Below, in pieces: positions 21,538-33,316 of a stretch of DNA of 64,000 nucleotides (the first letter of the stretch is position 1; every line of letters starts with the position of its first letter). The translations under genes were made by a program, and so were the position numbers. Origin of the DNA: Anniella stebbinsi (taxonomy: Eukaryota > Chordata > Lepidosauria > Squamata > Anniellidae). Below the pieces are notes generated by a model. That model did no database searches. It worked only from the letters and a program-made list of their open reading frames with translations, and was not told where the DNA came from. The DNA lies in NCBI GenBank assembly GCA_029215795.1, contig JARDYH010000001.1, positions 117,826,533-117,890,532 on the forward strand, written 5' to 3'.

Positions 21538-21668
21538 GGCCAGTTTTACACCAAGCATGATATGACACTTTGAAAATGGCTTGAAAACTCCACATGGAGT
21601 GTGTCCTGGGCCCCAACAGTTGTCAATATCATTATAAATCGTAATAAAGCAGTAGTGTAGATCCTGCC
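21538..21668. mobile_element. MITE of the GGCCAGATCTACAC family, copy 3
   Basis: It starts GGCCAGTTTTACACCAAGCA and ends GTGTAGATCCTGCC. The interior matches copies 1 and 2 with a few small length differences. Confidence 0.8.
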
Positions 21669-22309
21669 TGGGTATAGTTTTTTTTTATATTTGACCTTAG
21701 CTAGACTACTACAAAATAAGATATGAAAAGGAGAAAATAGCATAATGTCTGATAATTAACTAGAAGTCAGACAACTTTTGTTTGTTTTAAAAAAAGAAAA
21801 GGACAAAAAACTTTTTTTCTTTTAGAGGACACATTATTAAATATGTACACCAACGAGTTCCCTGTTTTGTTTCTATGGTGGAACACCAGGAACATGCCCT
21901 TGCAACTGGGGATTGCTTTCTTGGTGAGACAGACCACAACATCCCCTGCCTACACCCACACACAACTCTCTGACCTATGCTGGTGCTGCACCAAGTACCC
22001 GAGAGGGTATAATCCACCCAGCTAGGCCTCAAAAATATATGCCAGGTCAGTTGCTTTATCCATGGCCTGGCATGACAGATTCCTGTTGCTTTACTATAGA
22101 CTGACTTGGCTACCTGCTGGTTGGGAAGTGGGTTAGAGTAGTAGGCTACCAAAGATGTCAACTCTCCACCTCAGATGACATGGCCATGCCCCACCCACAA
22201 CTCTGATGGTACCCTGGGATTTCCTCCTTTCTTGTCCCCTTTATACTCAACTATCAGTGTGGAAAAGGAAACTGATATGCAATGGATAAACACAATCAGC
22301 CAAAAGCAC
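21669..22309. other. Unassigned sequence
   Basis: No recognisable gene. The part after about 22160 may already belong to the LTR-like element that follows. Confidence 0.35.
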
Positions 22310-23080
22310 ACTGATACACATTGCGGGTAATGGAGGGTGGAGAAATAATGAGGCGACATACAGAAGTGAATTTTAAACCGGGCCACTTTATTAAAGATAT
22401 GCAGAGTGGGTTAACCTATGTGGACATCCTAAATATTTCAGGGAGAGACATTCACCATCTGTGAAGTGGTGCTTCCCAGTTTGCCACAACTCAGATTGCC
22501 CCTTATGGGGTAGGAAGTCCTTCTGATGTCAACCTCCCCTCATGCCGTACAGCTCCAAGTAGGTGAGGAAGATTGGCCTTAAAGGTAACCCTTATCCTGC
22601 CAGCTGAGGTCGTAAAACTCACAGCTGGGGGCCCTCAGGCATAACCAATCACCGAAACAGTGCCTGTGAATGCTCACCAACCCTATGATGCTCCAGATGC
22701 CCGCACCTACCTATCAAAACATAAAAGGGACTTAAACATTAATGAACATCACCTATTTAATACTCCCTGGCTGTCTTGCAGTGTGAAGTAGGTGAAAAAA
22801 ACCATAACCGAAAGTGATTATGAGCCAAAAAATCCTACTTGGCCTTCAACAGAGCGACCAGCTACCTACAGGGTAGCTGGGTGGGAGAGAGGGAGCCGCA
22901 AAAAAGCAGAGGCAGCAGGGAAGGGTGAGCCTGCTTTTTAAACTCGCTCTGTCCCCTTCCTGCCACAAGGCACCATAGGAGCAGCCAATGGCTGCCACCC
23001 ATGCCACCTCGTCACCCCACCCCACCCGCAATGGCCTCCATGTGCCCAGGCATGCCGGGTCCGTTGTGAAGGCACTTACA
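22310..23080 (-). mobile_element. Solo LTR-like element (family A), minus orientation
   Basis: Read on the minus strand it passes a TTTAAAAAGC TATA-like sequence (about 22930). Then follow 'taggattttttggctcata', 'cctacttcacactg', 'ggttggtgagcattcacaggcact' and 'ggataagggttacct', and finally the poly(A) signal AATAAA near 22395. These blocks occur in the same order in the plus-strand copy at about 40036-40790. TATA, long spacer, poly(A) signal and short T-rich end fit an LTR. No internal coding region is attached, so it is probably a solo LTR. Exact ends are uncertain. Confidence 0.65.
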
Positions 23081-23968
23081 GTCCAAATACATTTTAAAAA
23101 GGCTCTCTTCCTGCATGCTTTGAGGAAGGCCTTAAATTTTTTTCTGTTTCACTCTACCTTTAAAGAGGACTGGTTGGAATTTAAATTGTTACTGCTGTTT
23201 GTATAAAACTGTTTGAGCATATTTTGTTCAGATTGTTGGTCTGAAGTGTTTTCAGAACTGTTCCTTTTAACCATCTTGGGGAACGAGGAAACGTTGTATT
23301 CTCCATAGCATCTGAAGCAAAACATGTGCATTTTAAACAGTGGTGAGATACATACACTATTATGGACATCACCACTGAGGGGAAATGCATATGGTTTAGA
23401 TATTGCAAAGAAATATGGAAAGCAAGAAGTGTGTGTCACTTGCATTTCCTGCTCCTTTACATTGTAAAAACTGTTCTATGAAAGTAACTGGATTCTCACA
23501 GTAATAAATACTTCAGTAAGCAAATAGTGTATTTACAATACATCATGTGTTCAAATATCTTTCAGGCTCTTACAATGTCCTCCAATTAAATTTTTATATT
23601 CACTGAAATGTTATCTGGCTTGTCATATACATTTCGTGGTCTCATAAGAATTAACTGTGCTCAATTCTTAATAGTAGGGAGAATCTAAATTATTGTGCTT
23701 ACCTCTAGAAACATCAGGAAGCATAATCTATAATAGAATCTAACTACAGTCAAAGTCAGCAGATTAAAATACTTTAATGCAAATTGAACTGACAATAAAT
23801 CTCACTGATAAAGGATGAAAATTAAAATTGCAATCTTGGCAATTGCATGTAATTTGCATATACAGTACTCATTACTTAAGCATGTTACTGGACTTAATGA
23901 CCACAGAAAATCTCTGTGTGCGTGTCTGAATGTATCATGATAATGAACATTGGCTACAATCATATACT
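23081..23968. other. Unique AT-rich sequence
   Basis: No recognisable gene, repeat or RNA. Confidence 0.4.
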
Positions 23969-24845
23969 CATAGAATCATAGAATAGTAGAGTTGGAAGGG
24001 GCCTATAAGGCCATCAAGTCCAACCCCTTGCTCAATGTAGCAATCCATCTTGAAGCTTGACAGATGGCTGTCCAGCTGCCTCTTGAATGCCTCAAGAGTG
24101 GGAGAGCCCACGACCTCTCGAGGTAATTGGTTCCATTGTCATACTGCTCTAACAGTCAGGAAGTTTTTTTTCCTGATGTACAGTTGGAATCTGGCTTCCT
24201 GTAACTTGAGCCCATTGTTCTATGTCCTGAACTCTGAGATATTCGAGGAGAGATCCTGGGCCTCCTCTGTGTGCTTGAAGAGTGCTATCATGTCTCCCCT
24301 CAATCTTCTCTTCTCAAGGCTAAACATGCCCAGTTTTTTCAGTCTCTCCTTACAGGGCTTTGTTTCCAGACCTCTGATCATCCTCGTTGCCCTCCTCTGA
24401 ACCCTTCCAGCTTGTCTGCATCCTTCTTCGTGCAGTTCCCAGACCTGGACGCAGTACTCAAGATGAGGCCTCACCAGTGCCAAATAGAGGGGAACCAGTA
24501 CCTCACATGATTTGGAAGCTAAGCTTCTATTAATGCAGCCCAAAATAGCATTTGCTTTTTTTGCAGTCACATCACACTGTTGGCTCATATTCAGCTTGTG
24601 ATCTACAACAATTCCAAGATCTTTCTCACTTGTAATATTGCTGAGCCAAGTATCTCTCATCTTGTAACTGTACATTTGGTTTCTTTTTCCTAGGTATAGA
24701 ACTTGGCATTATCCCTATTAAATTTCATTCTGGTGTTTTCAGCCAAGCACTCCAGCCTATCAAGATCACTTTGAAGTTTGTTTTTGTCTTCCAGAGTATT
24801 AGCTATCCCACCCAATTTTGAGTCTTCTGCAAATCTGCCACTGGG
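23969..24845 (-). mobile_element. CR1 LINE, 5'-truncated, 3' end with reverse-transcriptase remnant
   Basis: The minus strand encodes the C-terminal part of the CR1 reverse transcriptase and the 3' end. Recognisable blocks are FAEDSKLGGIANTLEDKNKL (FADDTKLGG in the family), then EKDLGIVVDHKLNMSQQCD, AILGCINRSLASKS, VPLYLALVRPHLEYCVQVW and RRLRGDMIALFKH. The catalytic Asp-Asp is Glu-Asp here, and the frame shifts at about 24680, so it is inactive. The terminal 23969-23990 carries the CR1 3' repeat (ATTCTATGATTCTATGA type on the minus strand). Truncation at about 24845, within the palm, is the usual result of incomplete reverse transcription. Confidence 0.96.
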
Positions 24846-26289
24846 AAGCAATAGCTTGGTTGCCTGGACAGTAGGATGCATTTACTTTTCCCACTTCATT
24901 ATTCTAATTAGGAAATGGGAAAACGTTATTTTTTCTCTCAGTGAAGTCATCATGCAACTCAGATCTCATTGGGTTCATGATGCCAATGATATATGATATA
25001 TGACCCCTGATTGGGTGGAACATGCAGTGAAGAAGCCCTTTCAAGCAAAAGCTGTTGCTAATGTAGCAACAGAGTCCAGGAACAATGGTTGCAAAGAGAT
25101 ACAAAAAATGGAAGGTGCTATTATTTTGTGAACCTCCCATAACTGGCAATTTTTGAAGTGACAATTGACCTCAGAAAAGCTTCTTATTGCATTACAAAAT
25201 TGTACTTTTTTTTTTTAACTCACAGCATACTGCAGTTTATTTTGTGTTATTTTAGTTTAGTGTTTGTTGCAATTTATATATTTTTATTTGTAAGTTGTCT
25301 TGATTTTGAGACAACCAAAGGAAAATACAGTTGAGGCATTTGAAAAAAAAATCATGTTCATGTGGGAAAACCTGTAAGATTGATTTTGGCAGTTCTTCAT
25401 AATTCCTATACTTATAGCTCAATGCTCAATCTGTGAACTTGATTTAAACAGAACATTTCCAAAGCCACCTGGGTCAAATACTTTATCCTTCTCAACTTAA
25501 CATCAGTCATTCAGTTTTTTTTACTATGAAAACTTTAAAAAGTCCTTCGGACACTTACCATAACTCACAAGCTTAATGGTAACTTAAAGTACCTGAATAT
25601 GTTGTATAAATGCAGTTCAGGCATTATACAGCCATCTTTTATTTTCAAAGCCTGAGAACAATTAATTGAAGAGATCAATATAATTCCTAGAAATTTTCTT
25701 AATAAAGTGATTACTTAAGATATCTTAGAGATGTCTAGGTTACGAATTCCTCCCCGGAAGGGGCATATTTCTGCATTAAAGTTATTTTGACATCGAGAGC
25801 AGTAATTCCCAGACTGTACATTGGAGCACCTTTAGAGTACTGCAACAGAACTATTACTGTTGTTACTAAGAAATTAATTGATTGAATACTGAAAGGGTCC
25901 TATAAGTTCCAGGTCCGCACCAAGATGCGAAAGTACGTAATTTGGCCAGGATATGATGTATGTGTGGAATAATTCACTCACTCCTGATGACATCACATAA
26001 TAAGTACACACCCACAGAGGGGACTGCCTACTGCATCTCTGAATGAATCAATGCTTTCACCTGGCACTGTTAATTGGGAATTTCACCCTAAAAAGTAATG
26101 AAGTAGGAAAGGAAAATGAGATGGAATTAGTCACCACTGAAAAAAAAAGTATGCCTCATCTTTCAGAAACAGACTATGGATGATATCCTGCCTTGTTGCC
26201 AGAAATGCTGAGGTCATCTGTGTGGCGTGCATTACCCATGGTAGTAGAACTTCTGGAGCCATGAGAGCTGCTATGCCAAATAGTTGAAA
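24846..26289. other. Unique sequence
   Basis: AT-rich with no gene or repeat that I recognise. Confidence 0.4.
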
Positions 26290-27380
26290 TGAAATGAAGT
26301 AGTCTTTTCTGTTGTGGAATCCTGTTAGTTTATATACTAGACAAAAGAATAAAAAAGTCAGACCAGTTAAAGAACATTTATTGGCAGATATTTAGGTGGT
26401 AGAAGGTAATGAGTCAGAGAGGGGAACTACACTTTAGTTATGCTACGTTAAGAAAGGGTAATGACCACTCATTGGGCCACATGACGCACTTACTATGACG
26501 TTTTTTCTTCGTGATATTTTACCCCCTTCTTCTGCGATATATGCCGTGGTATTTTCATAAGAAGTGTTGCAAGAAGGAGCATGTGTCCTTCCTGATCGTC
26601 ATCGCGTCGCTAAGTTCATATCTATGTAATCCAATCAAAGAATGGTGGGCGTGTTTCGGCTCCGAAATCGTTAGTATTGCTGTTGGCTAAAATTCTACGC
26701 TTCCCCTTTAAGACTTAATGCTCTCTTGGAAGCAAGGGACAGAAAGAAGGGTTTATGGGGAAGTGGGCGTGGAAACTAGGTAATGAGGAAGTCACGGCAG
26801 AAGAAACGACGCTGAAAAGAAATAGTGAGACCTGCCTTAACGCTGTAACGACGGGAGAAATTTACTGAGGTAACGTAGTATTAACTTCATGTGACCCAGG
26901 ACGTTTTAAAACACAGTAATACCTGACGTTATGATGACCACTTTAAAACGTAACAACCTTATGTGTGGATTCCCCCAGAGTGTCCTGACTAAGAGAGTAT
27001 ACAACATCAGGGGTCAGTGGAAGCAGTTCATAAGGTATGGTCAGTTCAGACAGAGAAGTGGCTGAGAAAGAGGGTAGCACCGGCAGAGCCTATGCAAGAA
27101 GAACGGCTGGAATCATGGAAGGTAGAAGTTCTGAGCGCTAGCAAGGAACAGAAGATTCCAGCTACAGTTCTCCAAGACAGCTGACATGGGAAGGTAGTGG
27201 GTCTCAGAAAACAAGGAGATTTTGGAGAGGCAACTGATCAAATACGCTGGTCATCAAGTCCATGACCAGAAAGAGGGCTTCAGGGGCAGCTCAAGCAAGC
27301 TTTCTAGTTGAATATTTTTCATCTCTAGAAGCTTGGAGTCCCTTGTGAGAGACAGCTGAGAGACTTTTTGAACCCTGTAT
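26290..27380 (+). mobile_element. LTR-like element (family C), interrupted by a MITE
   Basis: The parts 26290-26419 and 26976-27380 align with 8560-9172: 'tagtttatatacta-acaaaagaataaaaaa', 'ctgactaagagagtat', 'gtggaagcagtt', 'ggtcagttcagacag', 'gagaaagagggtagcacc'. The TATA box seen in the other copy (TATAAAAGG) is degraded to TATACAACA here. The insertion of a CpG-rich MITE at 26420-26975 splits it between the U3-like part and the TATA region. Termini were not resolved. Confidence 0.55.
26415..26980. mobile_element. CpG-rich MITE nested in an LTR, with CAGAG target duplication
   Basis: The insertion is 26420-26975. The left end AGGGGAACTACACTTTAG and the right end TGTGTGGATTCCCC are inverted over the first 12-14 bases (GGGGRAWYCACAC). 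Subterminal blocks GTTACGTTTTAAAGTGGTCA (minus) and GCTACGTTAAGAAAGGGTAATGACCAC continue the inverted similarity. CAGAG flanks both sides (26415-26419, 26976-26980). The other copy of the LTR (8.8 kb) lacks the insert, which confirms the joint. The interior retains many CpG dinucleotides (CATCGCGTCGC, CTCCGAAATCG), which suggests recent arrival. No transposase. The superfamily is unclear. Confidence 0.8.
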
Positions 27381-28199
27381 ACTTCCAGTGAGTTCATGAC
27401 CAGAAATAGAATTCTTGGAGAGGCAACTCGGATGGAAGTAGAAAAGGATAACTGGAAATGGGTTTAAGTTAGGGGCATGAACTTTAGTTAAGTTTAAGGA
27501 TGTATGAGGAATTTGTTTCAGTTTGTTTTTGATCAGGATTTACCAGTTTGTATGTTACTTATTGAACATAGACTCAGATGCAATCTGCAGCTGAAGTCCA
27601 TACATTTCTGAACTTTCAACATGATTCATGAACCAAAACAATTGCATCAACAGCATATGTACATTTCAAAAATATGCATAAAATGTATACTTTTAAAAAA
27701 TGCCCACAAATACACTTTAATAATGGGAGAAGGATGCGTACATTTCAAAGATGCACACAACTGATGCATACATTTGGGAAAATATGCACAATGATATGCT
27801 CAGAAGGATATGCACTGCTCCTGCCCCCTTTAGTTCAGACCTTGCTGTGTTGAACCAGCAAAGTCTGAATGAGAATTCTACTTGCATTCGCTTGAATGTG
27901 AGTAGAACTGTCGGGACAATCTGGAACTCTGTCGGGACAATCTGGAACTCTGATAAGGCAGAGTCTGCAATTGTACACAAAGCTTTTAGGACCACATTGT
28001 CTTTTAGAAGATGACATTGGGAAACCCATTCACATATGGCGCTTTTGACTGATCTCCAAGTTACATGGTTCAGATTTTTAAACAAATTTGACATAATTGC
28101 TTTCAGTATTGCTTTTCTTTCTCAAATGAATGGTGCATGAAATAAAACATTTTATGAAAGTTTCTTTAAATGCAAGCCTTCACCTTTTATATCTAAAGA
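27381..28199. other. Unique sequence with ATGCACA-rich part and a 21-bp tandem duplication
   Basis: 27630-27815 holds repeated ATATGCACA/GCATACATTT words like those at 45.1 and 49.5 kb. A perfect tandem duplication of a 21-bp unit beginning GTCGGGACAATCTGG lies at 27910-27951. No gene recognised. Confidence 0.45.
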
Positions 28200-28215
28200 A
28201 CTATTTTTTTTTCAG

Positions 28216-28281
28216 TTGATAGTGGCAGCAGTGGCTATTATTGGTTTTAATGAAAGCCTGAATAAAAAAAGAAGATTTGAG
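28216..28281 (+). CDS. Candidate internal exon (66 bp), gene unknown
   Basis: The stretch is preceded by CTATTTTTTTTTCAG (a pyrimidine tract and AG, ending at 28215) and followed by GTAAGC (28282), with GAG|GTAAGC matching the donor consensus. It is exactly 22 codons and open in frame 1 only; the other two plus frames contain stops. The predicted peptide is LIVAAVAIIGF followed by NESLNKKRRFE, a short hydrophobic run and then a charged segment, as at the inner edge of a membrane helix. I do not recognise the family. No neighbouring exon of the same gene is visible in the window. Splice-like pairs of this length arise by chance in AT-rich DNA, so confidence is low. Confidence 0.25.
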
Positions 28282-28287
28282 GTAAGC

Positions 28288-29149
28288 CCCATGAGTGCCT
28301 GGATGTTTGGTCCACATGATGAGATTATTTAGTAAATACTAAGAAAGAGACACTGTTCTCTTTTGTCCTATGTGTAATAAGCGCTTATTCAATGGAAGCC
28401 AAAGTTGGATTTAGCATGGTTTAAGTAAAAGAAAATCTCAATGTTCTAGAGTAGATAATAGCTTTGAAAGAAATACACCGGAGCCAATTCTCAGCACGAG
28501 GCCGGCAACAGCACTGCTTGTTGAAACGTAACCTAGATAGACTGGTTCAGACTAAGTCAACTCCTGGAGAACAAAAATAATTATTTGCTTACCATGGGAG
28601 ATTTCTGCGTGTTTTTGTTGTTTACTGAAATGTAAGCAGCAAAACTTGAAATACAAGGAACTATAAGAAAAACTGCAAAGTGTTATCACTGACGGGAAAC
28701 CAACTTAGAGGCAATATGTATGCCTTGAAATAGACTTTACAGGGGAAAGGATATTTCAAACTTGTCCACCCTGCCCCTAATGATGTGCAGTGTATAGGGG
28801 TATATGAATTCTCCTCTCACCTCACACTCCAGTTTAATGTGTAAAACAGAATTCATCCAAATTATATTTGCTAGGGACATAATATTAAGGTTGGTATATT
28901 TTTTTTTGAAATGCAGGTTCCTTTATTTAAAAAAAAAAAAGAAAGAAAGACAAAGATAAGGTTCAAATTGCAATGCAACATGTAAGTCCCATGATATTGA
29001 ATGTGGACAAATACAGATTGTAAAAGCCATTAGGGAAGAATAAAGGTAAAACAGAAATATGAGAGACACCCCTGAGAAATACCAGTAATCTTATCATATT
29101 GAGTATTTTCTTTGCTTTCTTCACAATGTCTACATATTCATGACCCTAC
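28288..29149. other. Unique AT-rich sequence
   Basis: Nothing recognised; would be intron if the candidate exon is real. Confidence 0.4.
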
Positions 29150-29800
29150 AAATATACAGAAGGAAGTATGGAATAAAGACACAGACACCAGAGCTTGGGA
29201 CAAACTAGGGCCTCTTTATTTAAACAATAAGGGAGATTCATCCCCTCCCTGGATCCACATGTGAAAGTGCGGGAATCTAGATGTCCTTATCTTAGTCAAC
29301 TTGCCTGTCTTTATGGGTGAGTCACTCTCTTAAGCCAGGAGTCGAGTAAACCTGGGCCCTCTCTTATGCGACACTTTGAAAGTGTGGGGAGGCTGCCCCA
29401 CCTCACCCCCACTCAGAGTTGTAGAACTCTGAGTAGATGAGGCAGAAGGATCTCCAAAGGCATACCATATCATGACACGGGAGCCATAAAACTCACGAGG
29501 AGCAGGACCTCTGGACATGCCAATTACCAGAAGGTGCCAGAACGCTCACCATCCCTATTCTGATATAGCAAATTCCTGCACGTCCCTACAGCAAATCAAC
29601 CTATTTAACCATCCTCAATAAAGAGGAGACTGGCTAAGTCCCATACTAGAAGAATGGAGGGAGGGTGGGAGCTGAAAAGCCAGAGAGGCCGATATGAAGG
29701 CAGGGCTGGCCTTTATAGGCCCTCAAGTGTCACATATGAGTAGACATGTACATCCATTCCCCTCCCCCCCCCCCACTCACAACAACCTTTTTTCCTGCCC
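29150..29800 (-). mobile_element. Solo LTR-like element (family B), minus orientation
   Basis: On the minus strand: TATA-like CCTATAAAGG (29710-29719), then 'aggaatttgctatat-agaatagggatggt', 'ttggcatgtcc-gaggtcctgctcctc', 'atatggtatgcctttggagatcct' and 'tttcacatg-gatccagggagggg', and poly(A) signal AATAAAGAGG (about 29216-29225). Then about 40 bases end in 'gtgtctttattcc'. The whole aligns with 47570-48095 on the plus strand. Layout and absence of a body indicate a solo LTR. Family A shares the 'atggtgagcattctgaggcac'-type block, so A and B are related. Confidence 0.72.
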
Positions 29801-30631
29801 AAGCCGTACTGGCTGGGCTGGGTAATGGATAAACTAGGAGATACTAGGGCTTTTTAAAAGCAAATTTTCCAACTGCACAAATGCCTTGTCAGACACTCCC
29901 TGCCCCCTCCCCTGCCCAAGCCAAACACAATATTTCTCTTTTAGAACTGCACATTATCAGATTTCCAACTGCACATTATTTTTCCAAACTGCACATTTTA
30001 TGTCCAACTGCACACTAAAAAAAAAAACCTGGGTGATACTGGGGTGGAGGTGGGGTGAAACACATAAATCTTATACCTTCTTCACAGAAAAAAATTAAGT
30101 ACTCACTTCAATCCTTATAGTCAACATTTCAAGCTTCATGAACTGACTTCGCAACCTTTAATGCTGTTTTAGTTATAAATTATGAGAGGATTGTGAGTTT
30201 TTAAAAAACAAAAAAAGCCCCTAATATTGCAAGTCTGTATTATTTTTCTTTGCTTTTTAGTTTAAGATATTGGTGTCACAGACAGAACAATGCTATGCTC
30301 CCTGGGAGGGCATCCCAAGGATCATGGATATTGCAGGTTCCCCCACCCCCAGACACAGACACAGCTATGACCTCACAAGGGAGAAATCCAAGCAGAGATT
30401 CCACTTCCCCTGTGCGCAGCCACTGTAGAAAGCTCTGTGGCAGTTTAGCTCCTCTTCCAAGGTCACAACAGTGACCTTAGAAGAGGGTCAGGGAGGGAGC
30501 AACTGGGGCAGCATAGTGGGTGGAGAGGATGACAAATATGGATCCACATTGCCTATGCGATGGACAGGAAGGTAAGTCAGCTAGATGGACTCAGATGGAC
30601 TCTCATTACAACACTGGAGGAATGGGAGGCT

Positions 30632-30633
<2 letters not shown>
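29801..30633. other. Unassigned sequence with repeated AACTGCACA words
   Basis: AACTGCACA or ACTGCACATT occurs five times between 29871 and 30015, irregularly spaced. No gene recognised. Confidence 0.4.
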
Positions 30634-30670
<37 letters not shown>

Positions 30671-31603
30671 TTTAAAAAATATTTCTTACCCGCCTCTCCC
30701 TCTGGATCAAGGCAGGGAACAACATCAAATTTAAAATACATGAAACTGACTAAAAGCACACAAAACTAATACATTATTAAAACACAAATTAAAATACCAA
30801 TAAAACGCTTAAAATTCATCTGGGTAGGCCTGCCAGAAAAGATCAGTCTTTATAACTTTCTTAAAGTCAAAGAGACTATTAAGTTGATGAATCTCCTCCG
30901 GCAGGCCATTCCACAGTCTGGGAGTGGCAGAAGAGAAGCTCCTCTGGGTAACAGCTGTCAGCTTAGTTTTGGCTGACTGTAACAAATTCTTCCCAGAGGA
31001 CCTGAGCGTGCAGGGTGAATTGTATGGGAGAAGGCAATCTCGCAGGAAACCTGGACCCAAACCATGTAGGGCTTTAAAGGTGATGCCCAGCAATTTGTAC
31101 TTCGCCCGGAAAGTAATTGGCAGCCAGTGAAGTGATTTTAAAGCTGGCGTGATATGGTCACCCCTAGGTGTACCGGTGACCAAACTGCCTGCCATATTTT
31201 GAACTAGTTGAAGTTTCCAGACTAGGCACAGAGGTAGCCCTATGTATAGCACATTGCAGAAGTCGAGCCTTGAAGTTACCAGCACATGCACTACCGTCTT
31301 TAGGTCTTCCAACTCTAGGAAGGGGCGCAGCTGGCATATCAGCCGAAGTTGATAGTAGGCACTCCTGGCCGTCGCATCTACCTTAGCTGTCATTTGGAGC
31401 AATGGATCCAGGAGCACCCCTAAGCTGCGAACACAGCCTTTCAGGGGGAGTGTAACCCCATCCAGAACTGGTTGACACACCTCCAAACCCAGGTTGAGGC
31501 CTTTAACAGTAAGCACCTCCATCTTATCTGGATTCAGCTTCAGTTTGTTTTTCCTCATCCAGCCTATTACTGCCTCCAAGCATTCATTCAGAGGAGACAC
31601 ACT
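30634..31603 (-). mobile_element. L2 LINE, 5'-truncated, with about 260 codons of ORF2 C-terminus open
   Basis: The minus strand is open from 31600 to 30809 and encodes the C-terminal part of an L2-type reverse transcriptase. Recognisable blocks are WMRKNKLKLNPDKMEVL, VRSLGVLLDPLL, LRPFLELEDLKTVVH, SRLDFCNVLYIGLP, KLQLVQNMAGSLVTG, HITPALKSLHWLPI and FKALHGLGPGFL, with a PRLWNGLPEEI end. The catalytic YADD region lies just upstream and is missing, so the copy is dead on arrival although its frame is intact. The 3' UTR holds CCAGAGGGAGAGGCGGGTAA, shared with the L2 tails at 39552 and 42487, and ends in (ATT)n. The lack of stops in this part suggests a fairly young insertion. Confidence 0.96.
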
Positions 31604-32163
31604 GTTCTCTTCCTGTCCTGTCTATCTGTTGCCAAGGGCACTGAATAGACAGGGGGCTCTAAGAAGGCTCTTTAGACAATTTATCTTTGCAGTCACAACT
31701 ACCACAAAATTAGCTTTAGAATGTGATAAGCATTTTCATGCTATCGGGAAAAAATACGTTAAGAATACATGAATTATTACAAAATCTGCCCTCTTTGCAA
31801 GAACAGTCAGAGTTGAGCACTAGCAAAGACAGAAAACACTCTTTATTTTAAATACACCCACACACACACCTCTTGTCTATTCTGTTCCCATCAGGAGACA
31901 ATATAGGACAGACACTTTATTATATCACTGAATTGTGATTTTTTTTAAAAAATTATATTTTCTTTTGAATGGGAAATCGTTGGATGGAAAAGACAATAAA
32001 AAATGTCAAAAAGAAATAAGTAAATAACTATATAAATAAATTACTTAAAAAAACAAACAAACCTTGGTTAGAGATATAACATATCACTATTTCTACAAAA
32101 TTTTATAAATTATTTAGTTAATAATATTTATGATCACTTACATTAAAGAAATTTCTAAGCAGT
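31604..32163. other. AT-rich unique sequence
   Basis: No feature recognised; A/T runs around 31940-32110. Confidence 0.4.
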
Positions 32164-32640
32164 GCACATAAACAAGTCTTCATATAGAGGAATGCCTGTT
32201 AGAAAAGGTATGTTTTCAATAGGCACCCAAAACCCAACTAGTTTGTAGTAGAAGAGAGTTCCCAAAAGTGGGTGTTACAACACCAAAGGCCCTATTCCAA
32301 GCCATGATGGACCAGACCTCCGAAATCTTGGGTACCAACAGGAAAGTATTTCCTGATAAGTGAAACAGCCAAGGCAGTGAGTAGGGGGTCAGACAATCTT
32401 TTGATTATCCTGAGTGTTTCAGAGTTTTGTAAACAAGTACCAAAATCCACCTGGCTTTGCATCATTTTGGCAGCCAGAGCAGTTCACTTAGCATAGGTGT
32501 AATACAGTTACCAATCTGGCTGTTGCATTCTGCACAGACTTGAACTTCTAGACCAAACTTAAGGGCAGCACCACATAAAACACATTGGCAGTAAACCAAT
32601 GTTGAGGCTACTAATGCATGGAGCACAGTGCCCCAAGTTA
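32164..32640 (-). mobile_element. Old L2-type LINE remnant
   Basis: Plus-strand strings such as 'ggccctattccaagccatgatggaccagacctc', 'cttgggtaccaacagg', 'ggcagccagagcagttcac', 'gcataggtgtaata' and 'ggctgttgcattctgcacagac' are the reverse complement of the L2-type reverse-transcriptase C-terminal coding region widespread in reptiles. Stops and shifts are frequent. Older than the L2 at 30634. Confidence 0.75.
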
Positions 32641-32708
32641 TCCATGTTCAGGAAATTTTAATTTTGAAAATTTGTCTTTCTGCTGTGCTTGTTCTCCACA
32701 TGTGTTAT

Positions 32709-33141
32709 TTCACATATAGGGTGACCAACTGTCAGGATTTCCCCGGATTTGTCCTGGTTTTTGTTCCATCCTGGGTGTCGGGGGATTTTCTGTCATTTTC
32801 TACAATGTCCTGGAAAGACACACTTTCCCCTTGAAGGCCGCCGTTAGCATGGTGGGAGGGAATGATGTGCTTTCTGGAGGTGGGTCATTTCCCTCCCGCT
32901 GCTCCAATCAGGGCCTTAAAGGGGAAAGTGTGTCTTTCCTGGACATTATAGAAAAGGCCCCAATTGGAGCAGTGGGGGGCAGGAATTACACACTTTCCCC
33001 TCCTCCACTCCAGGGCCTTTAAGGTGGCAAGGGGGGGGGGATGATGCACTTCCCAGAGGCCCTGGAAAGCCGCTTTCCCACCCCACCCCCACAGGGTGTC
33101 CTCTTTTTTGGTTTGCCAAATATGGTCACCCTACTCACATA
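32709..33141. mobile_element. hAT-like non-autonomous element with 8-bp target duplication
   Basis: The element is 32717-33133 (417 bp). The ends TAGGGTGACCAACTG and AAATATGGTCACCCTA form an inverted repeat of 11 bases. The flanks TTCACATA (32709-32716) and CTCACATA (33134-33141) agree at 7 of 8 bases. The end motif TAGGNTGACCA is shared with the elements at 19695 and 20766. The interior has inverted GGAAAGACACACTTTCCCCTT / AGGGGAAAGTGTGTCTTTCC blocks about 100 bp apart, so part of it can fold back. Confidence 0.9.
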
Positions 33142-33316
33142 TGAGGCTTCCAATTTATCCTTCCTGGTTTCATTTCCCTCCAAACTATTATTTCTACTTT
33201 TTCTCACTCTCAGACTGCCCCTGCAATTGCCTCTGTGCTTTTTTCCTTTCTCTAAATCCAACCCCAATAAGAACATATAAATCGCCTTGCAGGACCATTC
33301 CAAAGGTAGTGGACAC

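Noticed and set aside
24220..24675. Functional reverse transcriptase
   Set aside because: CR1 copy is 5'-truncated, frameshifted and lacks an intact catalytic Asp-Asp.
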